From Alistipes senegalensis (lineage in GTDB: Bacteria > Bacillota > Clostridia > Oscillospirales > Ruminococcaceae), in assembly GCA_023665275.1 (NCBI GenBank), contig JAMPEF010000003.1:61730-125729 (forward strand): a DNA stretch of 64,000 bases, read 5' to 3'. The notes below the pieces were generated by a model that saw nothing but the letters and a program-made list of their open reading frames with translations, had not been told where the DNA came from and did not search any database. Shown here one piece after another: positions 7,666-15,991 of this stretch; the first letter of the stretch is position 1; every line of letters begins with the position of its first letter. A program made the position numbers and the translations under genes.

Positions 7666-7693
7666 TTGACATTTTTTTTCTTTCTGATATAAT
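7666..7693 (+). promoter_or_regulatory. Consensus promoter ahead of mscS and the long downstream gene chain
   Basis: A perfect TTGACA (7666-7671) and perfect TATAAT (7688-7693) have a 16-bp spacer. It is the last clear promoter before the riboswitch operon at 28 kb, so it may drive all or part of 7720-28246. Confidence 0.8.
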
Positions 7694-7719
7694 AGTATAT
7701 AGAAAAGGAAGTGAATATC

Positions 7720-8610
7720 ATGGAGGAAGTAACAACGGCTTTTACAGAAACTACTACCGAACCCATCATAAACGCCGTCGAAACCATACAGGAACAGGTT
7801 AATAAGGCGTCAAGCGTATTTTCCGGAATGGCTAAATATTTTACAAGCCTTATGCCGTCGCTTATAACGGCTGTCATAGTACTTATACTTGGTGTTCTTA
7901 TTTCAAGACTTATTGCACGGCTTTCCGCAAAGGCTCTCAAAAAATCCACCATTGACAGCGGTGCAAAAAGTTTTTTAGTATCGCTTATCAGAATATTATT
8001 ATATGTTGTCGTGGTAATTATGGCGTTGTCGGTGTTGAATGTACCTATGTCGTCTATAATAACAATATTCGGTGCTGCCGGACTTGCGGTCAGCCTTGCA
8101 TTGCAGAACTGTCTTTCCAATCTGTGCGGCGGGTTTATTATTCTTTTTTCAAAGCCCTTTACAGTCGACGATACAATAGAACTTGATGGCACTATAGGAA
8201 AAGTCAGCGCTATAAGCATTCTGTATACGAAAATAAAGACTTTCGACGGAAAAACGGTTTTCATTCCTAACGGTAAAATTTCGGACGCAAAAATAATCAA
8301 TTACACTGAAAGTCCGGAGCGTCGTATTGACCTGAAATTTGACATAAGCTATTCCGGTGACTATGAAAAGGCAAGACTTGTCATCATGAATATACTTGAA
8401 AATGACCCGTACATTCTTGAAACTCCTGCTCCTGTCGTGAGAATGTCCGCACATAAGGAAAGTTCAGTGGAAATTGATACGCTTGTATGGGTTGCAAACG
8501 AAAACTATAATTCCGTCCGGTACAGCATTCTTGAAAATGTAAAATCCGCATTCGACAGGGAAAATATAGAAATACCATTCAATCAGCTTGATGTACACAT
8601 TAAGGAGTAA
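7720..8610 (+). CDS. mscS: Small-conductance mechanosensitive channel MscS
   Basis: This 296-residue membrane protein opens under membrane tension to release solutes during hypo-osmotic shock. It shows an N-terminal amphipathic region, hydrophobic segments near residues 45-65 and 85-105, and the pore helix GAAGLAVSLALQNCLSNLCGGFIIL near residue 130, which has the Gly/Ala packing typical of MscS TM3. The beta domain follows (FTVDDTIELDGTIGKVSAISILYTKI). A GTG at 7711 is in frame, but ATG 7720 lies 8 bases after AAAGGAAG. It is the first gene of the long collinear chain. Confidence 0.9.
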   Translation: MEEVTTAFTETTTEPIINAVETIQEQVNKASSVFSGMAKYFTSLMPSLITAVIVLILGVLISRLIARLSAKALKKSTIDSGAKSFLVSLIRILLYVVVVIMALSVLNVPMSSIITIFGAAGLAVSLALQNCLSNLCGGFIILFSKPFTVDDTIELDGTIGKVSAISILYTKIKTFDGKTVFIPNGKISDAKIINYTESPERRIDLKFDISYSGDYEKARLVIMNILENDPYILETPAPVVRMSAHKESSVEIDTLVWVANENYNSVRYSILENVKSAFDRENIEIPFNQLDVHIKE

Positions 8611-8615
8611 TTTTT

Positions 8616-9470
8616 ATGGGAAAAACCGGAAAAAGAAAACTTTCAAAAGCTGGAAAGCGTTTTATCCGTATGGTTTTATTTATATTATTTGTTTTCATTG
8701 TATGGTGGTACAATAATTATACTCTTAAGACTAATCATGTTGAACTCACTTCCGCAAAAATAACAAATCCGGTGCGCATTGCCGTTATAAGTGATACCCA
8801 TTCAACAAAACACGGCATAAGTAATAAAACTATTCTTAACCGTGTCAGACACACAAAGCCCGATATTGTACTTATAGTCGGCGATATGTACACAAACGGC
8901 AGTCCGCAGGAAATAATGCAGATACCCGTTGACCTTACCGCTGATATAATTTCGGCTGGATTTCCGGTTTATTTCGTTACCGGAGACCATGACACAGACC
9001 AGTTATATATTGATTCAATGGTACAGACCGGTGCGCATCTTATGAATTATAATTCCGATATTATAAATATAAACGGTAGTAATATACAGCTTTTCGGAAT
9101 AGATAATGTTTATTATTCGCCGACTTTCAATCTGCATAACGCCTTTTCGATAAATCCCGAATGTTACAGTATTTTAATGGCGCATATCCCTAACTATGAA
9201 AAATTTGCGACGTTTGGCACTGACCTTACAATATGTGCCGATACACACGGTGGTATGGTTCAGCTTCCGTTTCTGGGCGCTATGATAGATTCCGGAAGTA
9301 TGCAGCTTTTTCCGGAACTGCATGGAAAAGAAGTCTATGACAAGGGCTTTTTTGACTATGCAGGCGGAACTATGTTTATAACTTCCGGTATAGGTGTATC
9401 ACCTGCTCCGGTGCGTTTCAATAACCGTCCGGAAATAGTAATCATGGATATTAAAAGCGAGGTGGAATAA
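8616..9470 (+). CDS. Membrane-anchored metallophosphoesterase with altered metal ligands
   Basis: This 284-residue calcineurin-like phosphoesterase has an N-terminal membrane anchor (about residues 18-34) after a basic start. Motifs include ISDTHS (D60, H62), VGDMYT (D90) and AHIPNY (H190). The usual GNHD/E is GDHD (Asp at 124), and the usual GHTHGG is ADTHGG (Asp at 209). Two metal ligands are therefore changed from Asn and His to Asp, which is unusual for the YkuE-like group. The substrate is unknown. AAGGAG precedes the ATG, 5 bp after mscS, and the stop abuts the next start. Confidence 0.8.
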   Translation: MGKTGKRKLSKAGKRFIRMVLFILFVFIVWWYNNYTLKTNHVELTSAKITNPVRIAVISDTHSTKHGISNKTILNRVRHTKPDIVLIVGDMYTNGSPQEIMQIPVDLTADIISAGFPVYFVTGDHDTDQLYIDSMVQTGAHLMNYNSDIININGSNIQLFGIDNVYYSPTFNLHNAFSINPECYSILMAHIPNYEKFATFGTDLTICADTHGGMVQLPFLGAMIDSGSMQLFPELHGKEVYDKGFFDYAGGTMFITSGIGVSPAPVRFNNRPEIVIMDIKSEVE

Positions 9471-10715
9471 ATGTATACAGATATAGCCATAGTCGGTGGT
9501 GGAGCATCCGGATATGCGGCGGCAATTTCGGCAGCTGAAACTTTTCCGGCGTGTGATATTTTAATTGTAGAAAGGCTTTTCCGGACAGGTAAAAAAATTA
9601 TTGCCTCCGGAAACGGAAAGTGTAATCTGAGTAATAAAAAAATTTCAGCGGAAAATTATCACGGTTCTGTCAACGCCATGGAGATTATCAGAAAAACTCC
9701 CGATTATTACGAATTTTTCACGGAGGGTATGGGTGTTATGTGTGCTTTCGGCAGTGAGGGCAGAGAGGGTGGAATTTATCCACGGAGCAACAGCTCTACT
9801 ACAATTGTTAACGCTTTCCGACTGAAGCTTGATTCTCTGGGCGTCCGTGAAGTATGTGATTTTAAGGTTGAAAGCATAAGTTATCATAATAATAAATATA
9901 TTCTTAAATCAAAGAATGATGAAATTATATGCAGAAAAGTAATAATAGCCGCCGGAGGTTATGCCGGAACTTCTTTCGGGACGGACGGCACAATATTGAG
10001 AATGTTTAGGGAGATGGGCTATAAAGTTTCAAAGATATGTCCGGCTGTTGCCTCCCTGAGAGTAAATCCGGAATGTCTTAAAGGTCTCAAGGGCGTAAGG
10101 GTAAAGGGGAAAATTTCAGCTGTTTCATGTGGAAAAACTCTCCGGACGGAATACGGTGAAATGCAGTTCAATGAAAATAATATCTCCGGAATATGCGTTT
10201 TCAATCTGGCTTATCTTTTCAGGGATTATGAAGGGAAATTTTCCCTACGTGCTGATTTGCTACCGGATATAAGCCACAACGAAATTACAGAATATCTTGA
10301 AAAAATCCGTGAAGACCGTGCAGAAAATCCATTAGAAGAACTTCTGACCGGAGTGTTTGTAAAAAATCTTGCCTTATGGCTTATAAAAAATGCCGTACAT
10401 AGACCGGTTACGGAAAAAATTTCAACTCTTACCGACAAGGAAGTAAAAAAATTATCGGATTTGGTAAAAAATCTTGAATTTGAAGTCACGGGGTGTTCAC
10501 CGTGGCAGAACTCACAAGCAACTTGCGGCGGTATTCATGCGGACTGCATAAATGAAAATCTTGAATCAAAACTACATAAGGGTGTTTATTTCTGTGGGGA
10601 AATTCTCGATACGGTCGGCGACTGTGGTGGATATAATCTCCAGTGGGCGTGGTCATCGGGTGTATGGGCTGGCAGAAAATGTGGGGAATCCCTGAAAGGC
10701 GGTAGGAAATGCTGA
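9471..10715 (+). CDS. BaiN/HI0933-family flavoprotein (NAD(P)/FAD-dependent oxidoreductase)
   Basis: This 414-residue two-dinucleotide-binding flavoprotein has IVGGGASGYAAAISAAE at the N-terminus as FAD P-loop. The family signature GNGKCNLSN follows near residue 47, and the C-terminal block GGIHADCINENLESKLHKGVYFCGEILDTVGDCGGYNLQWAW closes the FAD site. Relatives are YhiN-type proteins of poorly known function and BaiN in bile-acid 7-dehydroxylation. No bile-acid genes are nearby, so that specific role should not be assumed. It begins directly after the phosphoesterase stop. Confidence 0.85.
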   Translation: MYTDIAIVGGGASGYAAAISAAETFPACDILIVERLFRTGKKIIASGNGKCNLSNKKISAENYHGSVNAMEIIRKTPDYYEFFTEGMGVMCAFGSEGREGGIYPRSNSSTTIVNAFRLKLDSLGVREVCDFKVESISYHNNKYILKSKNDEIICRKVIIAAGGYAGTSFGTDGTILRMFREMGYKVSKICPAVASLRVNPECLKGLKGVRVKGKISAVSCGKTLRTEYGEMQFNENNISGICVFNLAYLFRDYEGKFSLRADLLPDISHNEITEYLEKIREDRAENPLEELLTGVFVKNLALWLIKNAVHRPVTEKISTLTDKEVKKLSDLVKNLEFEVTGCSPWQNSQATCGGIHADCINENLESKLHKGVYFCGEILDTVGDCGGYNLQWAWSSGVWAGRKCGESLKGGRKC

Positions 10716-12301
10716 GAATAAATAATATCCGTGTACCGCTTGATTTTGATTTTTCGGAACTGGAAAATTTATGTCTGAAAAAACTGAAAATTTCTTCCGG
10801 AAATCTCGTCAGCGTGAGGCTTGCAAAAAAATCGGTTGATGCACGCAAGAAAACAGATGTTCACTTTATAATATCGCTTGACATTGAAGTGAAAAATGAA
10901 GAAAAAGTCTTGAAAACTGTGAAAAATGCCGTGAAAACCGAAAAATTTATATATAATCCCGAAAAACTGTCCGGAAATTTTAGGCGTCCGGTAGTTGTGG
11001 GATTCGGTTCAGCCGGAATGTTTGCGGCGCTGGTGCTTGCAATGTCGGGAGCTTGTCCGCTAGTTCTTGAGCGTGGGTCGGACGTCGATTCCCGACGCAT
11101 GACGGTGGAAAATTTTCGCTCCGGTGGTGCTCTCAATCCGGAATGTAATGTACAGTTCGGTGAGGGCGGAGCAGGCACATTCTCCGACGGCAAACTTACA
11201 ACCGGCATAAAAAACAAAAGAATTGACTGGATTCTTGAAAAATTTGTTGAATTTGGTGCACCTGAAGAAATATTATATCTTGCCAAAGCACATATTGGTA
11301 CTGATAAACTACTTAAAGTTGTGAAGAATATCCGCACGGAAATTACAAGGCTTGGCGGAGAAGTCATTTTCAATGCTAAATTCTGCGATTTTCAGGTACA
11401 AAATGACCACATTTCAGAAGTGACATACTCCGATGGTGAAAGTTTACATACGATTAAAACAAATAACTTAATTCTTGCCTCCGGACATAGCGCACGGGAC
11501 GTTTTCGAACTTTTAAATAATAAAAAAATTTCGCTTTCGGCTAAAAATTTTTCCGTTGGCGTGAGAATCGAACATCCACGCCGTGACATTGACCGTGATA
11601 TGTACGGGGATTTTGCAGGTCATAAAGCCCTGAAATCCGCCGATTACAAGCTGGTGGCGCACCTCCAGAATGGTCGCACGCTTTATACGTTCTGTATGTG
11701 TCCAGGTGGAGAGGTTATAGCGGCGTCTTCGGAGGAAAACGGCCTTGTTGTCAACGGTATGAGCTGTTTTGCCCGAAATGCTGAGAACTCCAACAGCGCC
11801 TTGCTTGTCGGGATAAGTCCGGAGGATTTCGGCAGTAGTGATGTTCTCGCCGGAATGTGTTTTCAGCGTGAAATAGAGGAAAAAGCCTTTATCGCCGGCG
11901 GAAGTGACTACTCTGCACCAATAACGCTTGTCGGGGACTTCTTAGAAGGGAAATTATCCGAAAAACTGGGCGAAATTATACCTTCATATCGTCCGGCGGT
12001 AAAATTCGCACGTCCGGAGGAATATTTACCAGATTTCGTATGTGAAACGCTCCGGAAAGGCATAATTGAAATGGGCAAAAAAATAAAATCTTTTAATAAT
12101 CCGTCGGCGATTTTGACCGGCGTTGAAACTCGGAGCAGTTCGCCGGTGCGTGTCAACAGGGGCGAAAATTTCCAGTCTTTAAGCCTCAAAGGGCTTTTCC
12201 CGTGCGGCGAAGGCGCTGGTTATGCCGGCGGTATAATGTCGGCGGCGGTGGATGGTATGCAGTGTGCTGAATCTGTTATTGAAAATTTGAAAGGAGAATA
12301 A
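10709..12301 (+). CDS. Uncharacterised FAD-dependent dehydrogenase
   Basis: This 530-residue flavoprotein has a short N-terminal alpha/beta domain (residues 1-90) rich in basic residues, then the FAD-binding VVVGFGSAGMFAALVLA near residue 95. It continues with the conserved FRSGGALNPECNVQFGEGGAGTFSDGKLTTGI block and ends with GLFPCGEGAGYAGGIMSAAVDG. This architecture matches a widespread bacterial family annotated only as FAD-dependent protein, whose reaction is unknown. The start overlaps the previous gene by 7 bp. Two adjacent flavoproteins suggest a shared redox task, but this is inference. Confidence 0.82.
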   Translation: MLRINNIRVPLDFDFSELENLCLKKLKISSGNLVSVRLAKKSVDARKKTDVHFIISLDIEVKNEEKVLKTVKNAVKTEKFIYNPEKLSGNFRRPVVVGFGSAGMFAALVLAMSGACPLVLERGSDVDSRRMTVENFRSGGALNPECNVQFGEGGAGTFSDGKLTTGIKNKRIDWILEKFVEFGAPEEILYLAKAHIGTDKLLKVVKNIRTEITRLGGEVIFNAKFCDFQVQNDHISEVTYSDGESLHTIKTNNLILASGHSARDVFELLNNKKISLSAKNFSVGVRIEHPRRDIDRDMYGDFAGHKALKSADYKLVAHLQNGRTLYTFCMCPGGEVIAASSEENGLVVNGMSCFARNAENSNSALLVGISPEDFGSSDVLAGMCFQREIEEKAFIAGGSDYSAPITLVGDFLEGKLSEKLGEIIPSYRPAVKFARPEEYLPDFVCETLRKGIIEMGKKIKSFNNPSAILTGVETRSSSPVRVNRGENFQSLSLKGLFPCGEGAGYAGGIMSAAVDGMQCAESVIENLKGE

Positions 12302-12304
12302 CTT

Positions 12305-12568
12305 ATGAAAATAAATATTACAGGCGGAGAAATGTCCAGTCAAGAAATAGATGAATATATAAAATATGTGAATTATAAATATTCGGGAAGACAAATAAAA
12401 CAGCTTGATATTATTATTGACGGAGAATTTGTTGACTTGAAATGCTACTTTAAAGATACGGATTTCCAGCATGCTTATCGCTCTGCTGACTATCTTGTCA
12501 ACGACATGGAAAAGCTCAATGACGCAAAACAGGCGGAATTTTCACAGAAAAAACGCCATAAGGTCTAA
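12305..12568 (+). CDS. Small protein with a tail faintly like anaerobic ribonucleotide reductase
   Basis: This 87-residue acidic/basic protein starts MKINITGGEMSSQEIDEYI. Its C-terminal HAYRSADYLVNDMEKLNDAKQAEF resembles, by memory, small Clostridia proteins that automated pipelines label as anaerobic ribonucleoside-triphosphate reductase because of a RITGYLV-FNDAK-AE stretch. There is no Gly radical motif and the protein is far too short for NrdD, so that label would be misleading. It lies in the gene chain between the flavoprotein and rsmA. Its function is unknown. Confidence 0.7.
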   Translation: MKINITGGEMSSQEIDEYIKYVNYKYSGRQIKQLDIIIDGEFVDLKCYFKDTDFQHAYRSADYLVNDMEKLNDAKQAEFSQKKRHKV

Positions 12569-12579
12569 GGAGATTTTTA

Positions 12580-13437
12580 ATGAATTTAACTAATATAAAA
12601 ACCGTTAAAGAAATAATGTCAAGACATGGTTTCAGCTTTTCAAAAGGTCTCGGACAAAATTTTATAATAAATCCCGAAATATGCCCTAAAATCGCTGAAA
12701 ACGGCAACGCACAAAAAGGGTTCGGAATACTTGAAATAGGTACGGGCGTGGGAGTTCTCACGGCGGAACTCGCCAGACGTGCCGACAAGGTAACGGCAAT
12801 CGAAATAGATGCACGTCTTATGCCGGTTCTTGCCGAAACACTGGCAGATTTTAATAACATAAAAGTGATAAACGAGGACGTAATGAAAGCCGATTTGAAA
12901 AAAATAATCGCTGAGGAGTTCGCAGGGCTTCGGGTGGCAGTTTGCGCCAATCTGCCGTATTATATCACGTCTCCGGTCATCATGCGGCTGCTTGAAAGCA
13001 GACTTTCAATCGAATCTGTAACGGTTATGGTTCAGAAAGAGGCGGCGCAGAGAATTTGTGCGGAAGTCGGTTCTCGTGAAGCCGGTGCTATCACCGTTGG
13101 CGTGAATTATTACGGCACTGCACGCCAGCTTTTCAGCGTATCACGGGGGAATTTCATGCCTGCACCAAATGTGGATTCGGCGGTTATAAAAATCGATATA
13201 AACCAGCAGTACCGTCTTGAACCCGACGTCGAAAAGTTCTTTTTTAGGCTTGTTAAAGCCGGTTTTTCGCAGCGGCGCAAGACTGTTGCCAACGCTGTTT
13301 CGGCACAGATGGGTATTCCGAAAGAGATGGTTTATACAGCTCTCAAAAATATCGGACTACCGGAAAATATCCGCATGGAGTCGCTGAAAATGGAAAATAT
13401 TATTGATTTTTCGGAAAAATTGAGAGGTGCGGTCTGA
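12580..13437 (+). CDS. rsmA: 16S rRNA (A1518,A1519-N6)-dimethyltransferase
   Basis: RsmA (KsgA) dimethylates two adjacent adenines near the 3' end of 16S rRNA during small-subunit maturation. Visible are GLGQNFIINPEICPKI at the N-terminus, the SAM-binding LEIGTGVGVLTAELARRADKVTAIEID, the catalytic NLPYYITSPVIM near residue 125, and the C-terminal helical domain with FSQRRKTVANAV. 285 residues is normal. An AAGGAG ribosome binding site precedes the ATG. In many Firmicutes the gene lies within tens of kilobases of the origin, which fits the parS-like site at 6759. Confidence 0.96.
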   Translation: MNLTNIKTVKEIMSRHGFSFSKGLGQNFIINPEICPKIAENGNAQKGFGILEIGTGVGVLTAELARRADKVTAIEIDARLMPVLAETLADFNNIKVINEDVMKADLKKIIAEEFAGLRVAVCANLPYYITSPVIMRLLESRLSIESVTVMVQKEAAQRICAEVGSREAGAITVGVNYYGTARQLFSVSRGNFMPAPNVDSAVIKIDINQQYRLEPDVEKFFFRLVKAGFSQRRKTVANAVSAQMGIPKEMVYTALKNIGLPENIRMESLKMENIIDFSEKLRGAV

Positions 13438-13438
13438 A

Positions 13439-14119
13439 ATGGGGAAACTATATGGTGTAAGCGTCGGGGCTGGTGACCCTGAACTTATGACTATCAAATC
13501 TGCCCGAATAATATCGGAAACTCCGGTTATAGCCGTGCCGGAAACGTCAGGAAAATCACTGGCGTTATCAATAGCTGAAAAAATCATTGACTTTTCAGAT
13601 AAGACTATTATTAATTTTAATTTTCCTATGAACAAAAATAAAAAAATTCTTGCTGAAAATTATGACAGAATTTCTGAAAAAATCTGCTGTGAACTCGCAA
13701 AAAATGATGTTGCTATGCTTAGTATCGGCGATATATCGGTATATTCGACGTTTGGTTATGTGGCAGAGCGTGTTATTTCAAGGGGATTTGCTGTGGAGGT
13801 CTGTTCGGGTGTGCCGAGTTTCTGTGCGGCGGCAGCACGTGTTGTCAAACCACTTGTGCGTGAGAGCGAAAACCTCCATATAATTCCGTATAACAGGGAA
13901 AAAATCGAAAAATGCGATTTTTCCGATGGTACGTATGTTATAATGAAATGTGGGAAAAATTCTCCGGAACTTGTTAAAATTCTTAATGAAAAAGGTCTTA
14001 CAGACAGAGCGTTTGTGGTGGAAAACTGTGGACTTCCAGACGAACACATATATATTAACTTACAAGATATAAATAATTACAGTTATTTTACTTTATTTAT
14101 AATAAAAAAGCAGCTATGA
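13439..14119 (+). CDS. cbiL: Cobalt-factor II/precorrin-2 C20-methyltransferase
   Basis: This is a tetrapyrrole methylase of the corrin pathway that methylates C20 with SAM. GVSVGAGDPELMTIKSA at the N-terminus is the family P-loop-like motif; LSIGDISVYSTFGYV near residue 100 and VEVCSGVPSFCAAAARV around residue 120 are also conserved. An in-frame GTG at 13427 would overlap the rsmA stop; the ATG at 13439 has GAGAGG upstream. About 226 residues is typical. It opens the cobalamin block, one base after rsmA and with no promoter or riboswitch between. Confidence 0.9.
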   Translation: MGKLYGVSVGAGDPELMTIKSARIISETPVIAVPETSGKSLALSIAEKIIDFSDKTIINFNFPMNKNKKILAENYDRISEKICCELAKNDVAMLSIGDISVYSTFGYVAERVISRGFAVEVCSGVPSFCAAAARVVKPLVRESENLHIIPYNREKIEKCDFSDGTYVIMKCGKNSPELVKILNEKGLTDRAFVVENCGLPDEHIYINLQDINNYSYFTLFIIKKQL

Positions 14120-15246
14120 ATAATATTTATATATATAAAAACGGTCATAAAATGCGGTGCGGATATACTACAGGTTCTTGTGCTGCCGGAGCTACCAAAG
14201 CAGCGGCGGAAATGCTTTTCAGTGGGAAAATTATAAAAAATATAAACTTATTGACTCCTAAGAAAATTATGCTTGAACTTGTCATAAATGACCAGAAAAT
14301 AGGCGAAAAAACTTTGTGTAGTGTCGTGAAAGACGGCGGAGACGACCCCGATGCAACCGATGGAATAAAAATTTTTTCGGAAGTCAGTTTGATTCCCTAC
14401 GGCGTGGAAATTTCCGGTGGTGAGGGTATCGGTGTAGTGACGAAATCCGGTCTTGACCAGCCACAAGGAGAGTGGGCTATAAACACAATCCCCCGAAAAA
14501 TGATTAAATCAGCGCTTGCCGAAATTGCCCGAAAATACAACTATTCCGGCGGTTTCAAGGTTGTTTTAAGCGCTCCGGAGGGGCAAACAATCGCTTTGAA
14601 AACCTACAATCCAAGAATGGGCATCGAGGACGGAATTTCCATTATTGGCACGTCCGGAATCGTTGAGCCGATGAGCAGTGCGGCTCTTGTCGAGACTATC
14701 CGCACGGAAGCAAGAATAAAACATATGTCCGGTGAAAAAAATATGGTTCTTACGCTGGGAAATTACGGTGATGATTTTTTACGTGCAGAAATGTCGCTTT
14801 TGGCTGAAAACAGCATAAAATGCAGTAATTTTATAGGCGATGCTATTGAAATCGGCATGGAAATGAATTATGAAAATATTTTAATTATAGGGCATATCGG
14901 TAAACTTGTAAAGCTGGGCGCTGGAATTATGAACACACATTCAGGCTGTGCAGACGGTAGAATGGACGTTCTCGTTACGTGTGGAGTGCTTGCCGGCGTA
15001 AATTCCAATATTCTGCGGAAAATACCGTATTGCGCTACGGTAGATTCTGCGCTTGATATACTCAAAGAGACGGATTTTCTGTGGCGTACTATGAAAATTC
15101 TTTCTGGAAAAGCTGACTATTATCTTAAATCAAAAGTATATAATAAAATAAATATTGGTGCTGTTATGTTTTCTTATAAACATGGAATACTTGTTAAAAC
15201 TGATAGTGCTAACAGAATAATTAAAAATCTGACCGAAAGGACTTGA
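14116..15246 (+). CDS. cbiD: Cobalt-precorrin-5B C1-methyltransferase
   Basis: CbiD methylates C1 in the oxygen-independent corrin ring-contraction pathway, which marks the pathway here as the anaerobic, early-cobalt route. The diagnostic MRCGYTTGSCAAGATKAAA lies near the N-terminus, followed by VKDGGDDPDATDG and GIGVVTKSGLDQPQGEWAIN. 376 residues is normal. It overlaps cbiL by 4 bp. Its sequence is unrelated to the other methylases of the pathway. Confidence 0.95.
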   Translation: MNNIYIYKNGHKMRCGYTTGSCAAGATKAAAEMLFSGKIIKNINLLTPKKIMLELVINDQKIGEKTLCSVVKDGGDDPDATDGIKIFSEVSLIPYGVEISGGEGIGVVTKSGLDQPQGEWAINTIPRKMIKSALAEIARKYNYSGGFKVVLSAPEGQTIALKTYNPRMGIEDGISIIGTSGIVEPMSSAALVETIRTEARIKHMSGEKNMVLTLGNYGDDFLRAEMSLLAENSIKCSNFIGDAIEIGMEMNYENILIIGHIGKLVKLGAGIMNTHSGCADGRMDVLVTCGVLAGVNSNILRKIPYCATVDSALDILKETDFLWRTMKILSGKADYYLKSKVYNKINIGAVMFSYKHGILVKTDSANRIIKNLTERT

Positions 15247-15250
15247 AAAA

Positions 15251-15991
15251 ATGGTGAATTTTGTCGGGGCTGGCTGCGGTGCGCCTGACCTTATAACCTT
15301 GCGTGGAAAACGTCTGATAGAACAGGCTGACGTGCTGATTTATGCCGGTTCTCTGGTAAATCCCGAACTTCTGAATTACGCCCGTCCAGATTGCGAAATA
15401 CACAACAGCGCATTTATGACGCTTGAACAGGTCATTGAAGTTATGGAGCGTTTCCGTAAAAAGAACGTCGTGCGGCTGCATACCGGTGACCCATCCATTT
15501 ATGGCGCAATCCGTGAACAAATGGACAGGCTTTTAGAACTGGGCATAGAATACGATGTCTGCCCTGGTGTGAGTTCTTTTTGTGGTGCGGCGGCGTCACT
15601 TCGGGCTGAATACACGCTCCCGTGTGTATCGCAAACTGTTATAATAACTCGCATGGCTGGAAGAACACCCGTTCCAGAAAGCGAAAGCATTGAAAAACTT
15701 GCCGCACATCATTCCACGATGGTGGTATTTTTAAGCGTCGGCATGACCGCTGAACTTTCTGAAAGGCTTATTTCAGGTGGTTACAGCCCGAAAACTCCGG
15801 CGGCTATAGTCTATAAGGCGACGTGGGCGGACGAGAAAATAATGCGCTGTACGGTCGGCACACTGGCGGAAACTGCCCGAAAAAACGGCATAACCAAAAC
15901 CGCATTAATAACTGTCGGCGATTTTCTGGGCGATGATTATTCGCTTTCAAGGCTTTATGACGCAAATTTCACGACGGAGTACCGAAAATGA
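15251..15991 (+). CDS. cbiF: Cobalt-precorrin-4 C11-methyltransferase
   Basis: This 246-residue tetrapyrrole methylase transfers a methyl group to C11. The start FVGAGCGAPDLITLRGKRLI is the SAM-binding family signature. IYAGSLVNPELLNYA distinguishes CbiF/CobM from its paralogues, and RLHTGDPSIYGAIREQMD is the second conserved loop. A GAAAGGA ribosome binding site precedes the ATG 4 bp after cbiD. The stop overlaps cbiG by 4 bp. Confidence 0.95.
   Translation: MVNFVGAGCGAPDLITLRGKRLIEQADVLIYAGSLVNPELLNYARPDCEIHNSAFMTLEQVIEVMERFRKKNVVRLHTGDPSIYGAIREQMDRLLELGIEYDVCPGVSSFCGAAASLRAEYTLPCVSQTVIITRMAGRTPVPESESIEKLAAHHSTMVVFLSVGMTAELSERLISGGYSPKTPAAIVYKATWADEKIMRCTVGTLAETARKNGITKTALITVGDFLGDDYSLSRLYDANFTTEYRK

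Noticed and set aside
7602-8300. 232-codon frame on the minus strand opposite mscS
   Set aside because: mscS has clear family motifs and initiation signals; the antisense frame has neither and also runs into the tRNA-Arg promoter region.
9471-10715. Bile-acid dehydroxylation enzyme BaiN as a functional call
   Set aside because: The family match is to HI0933/YhiN-type flavoproteins in general. No bai genes are nearby, so only the family is reported.
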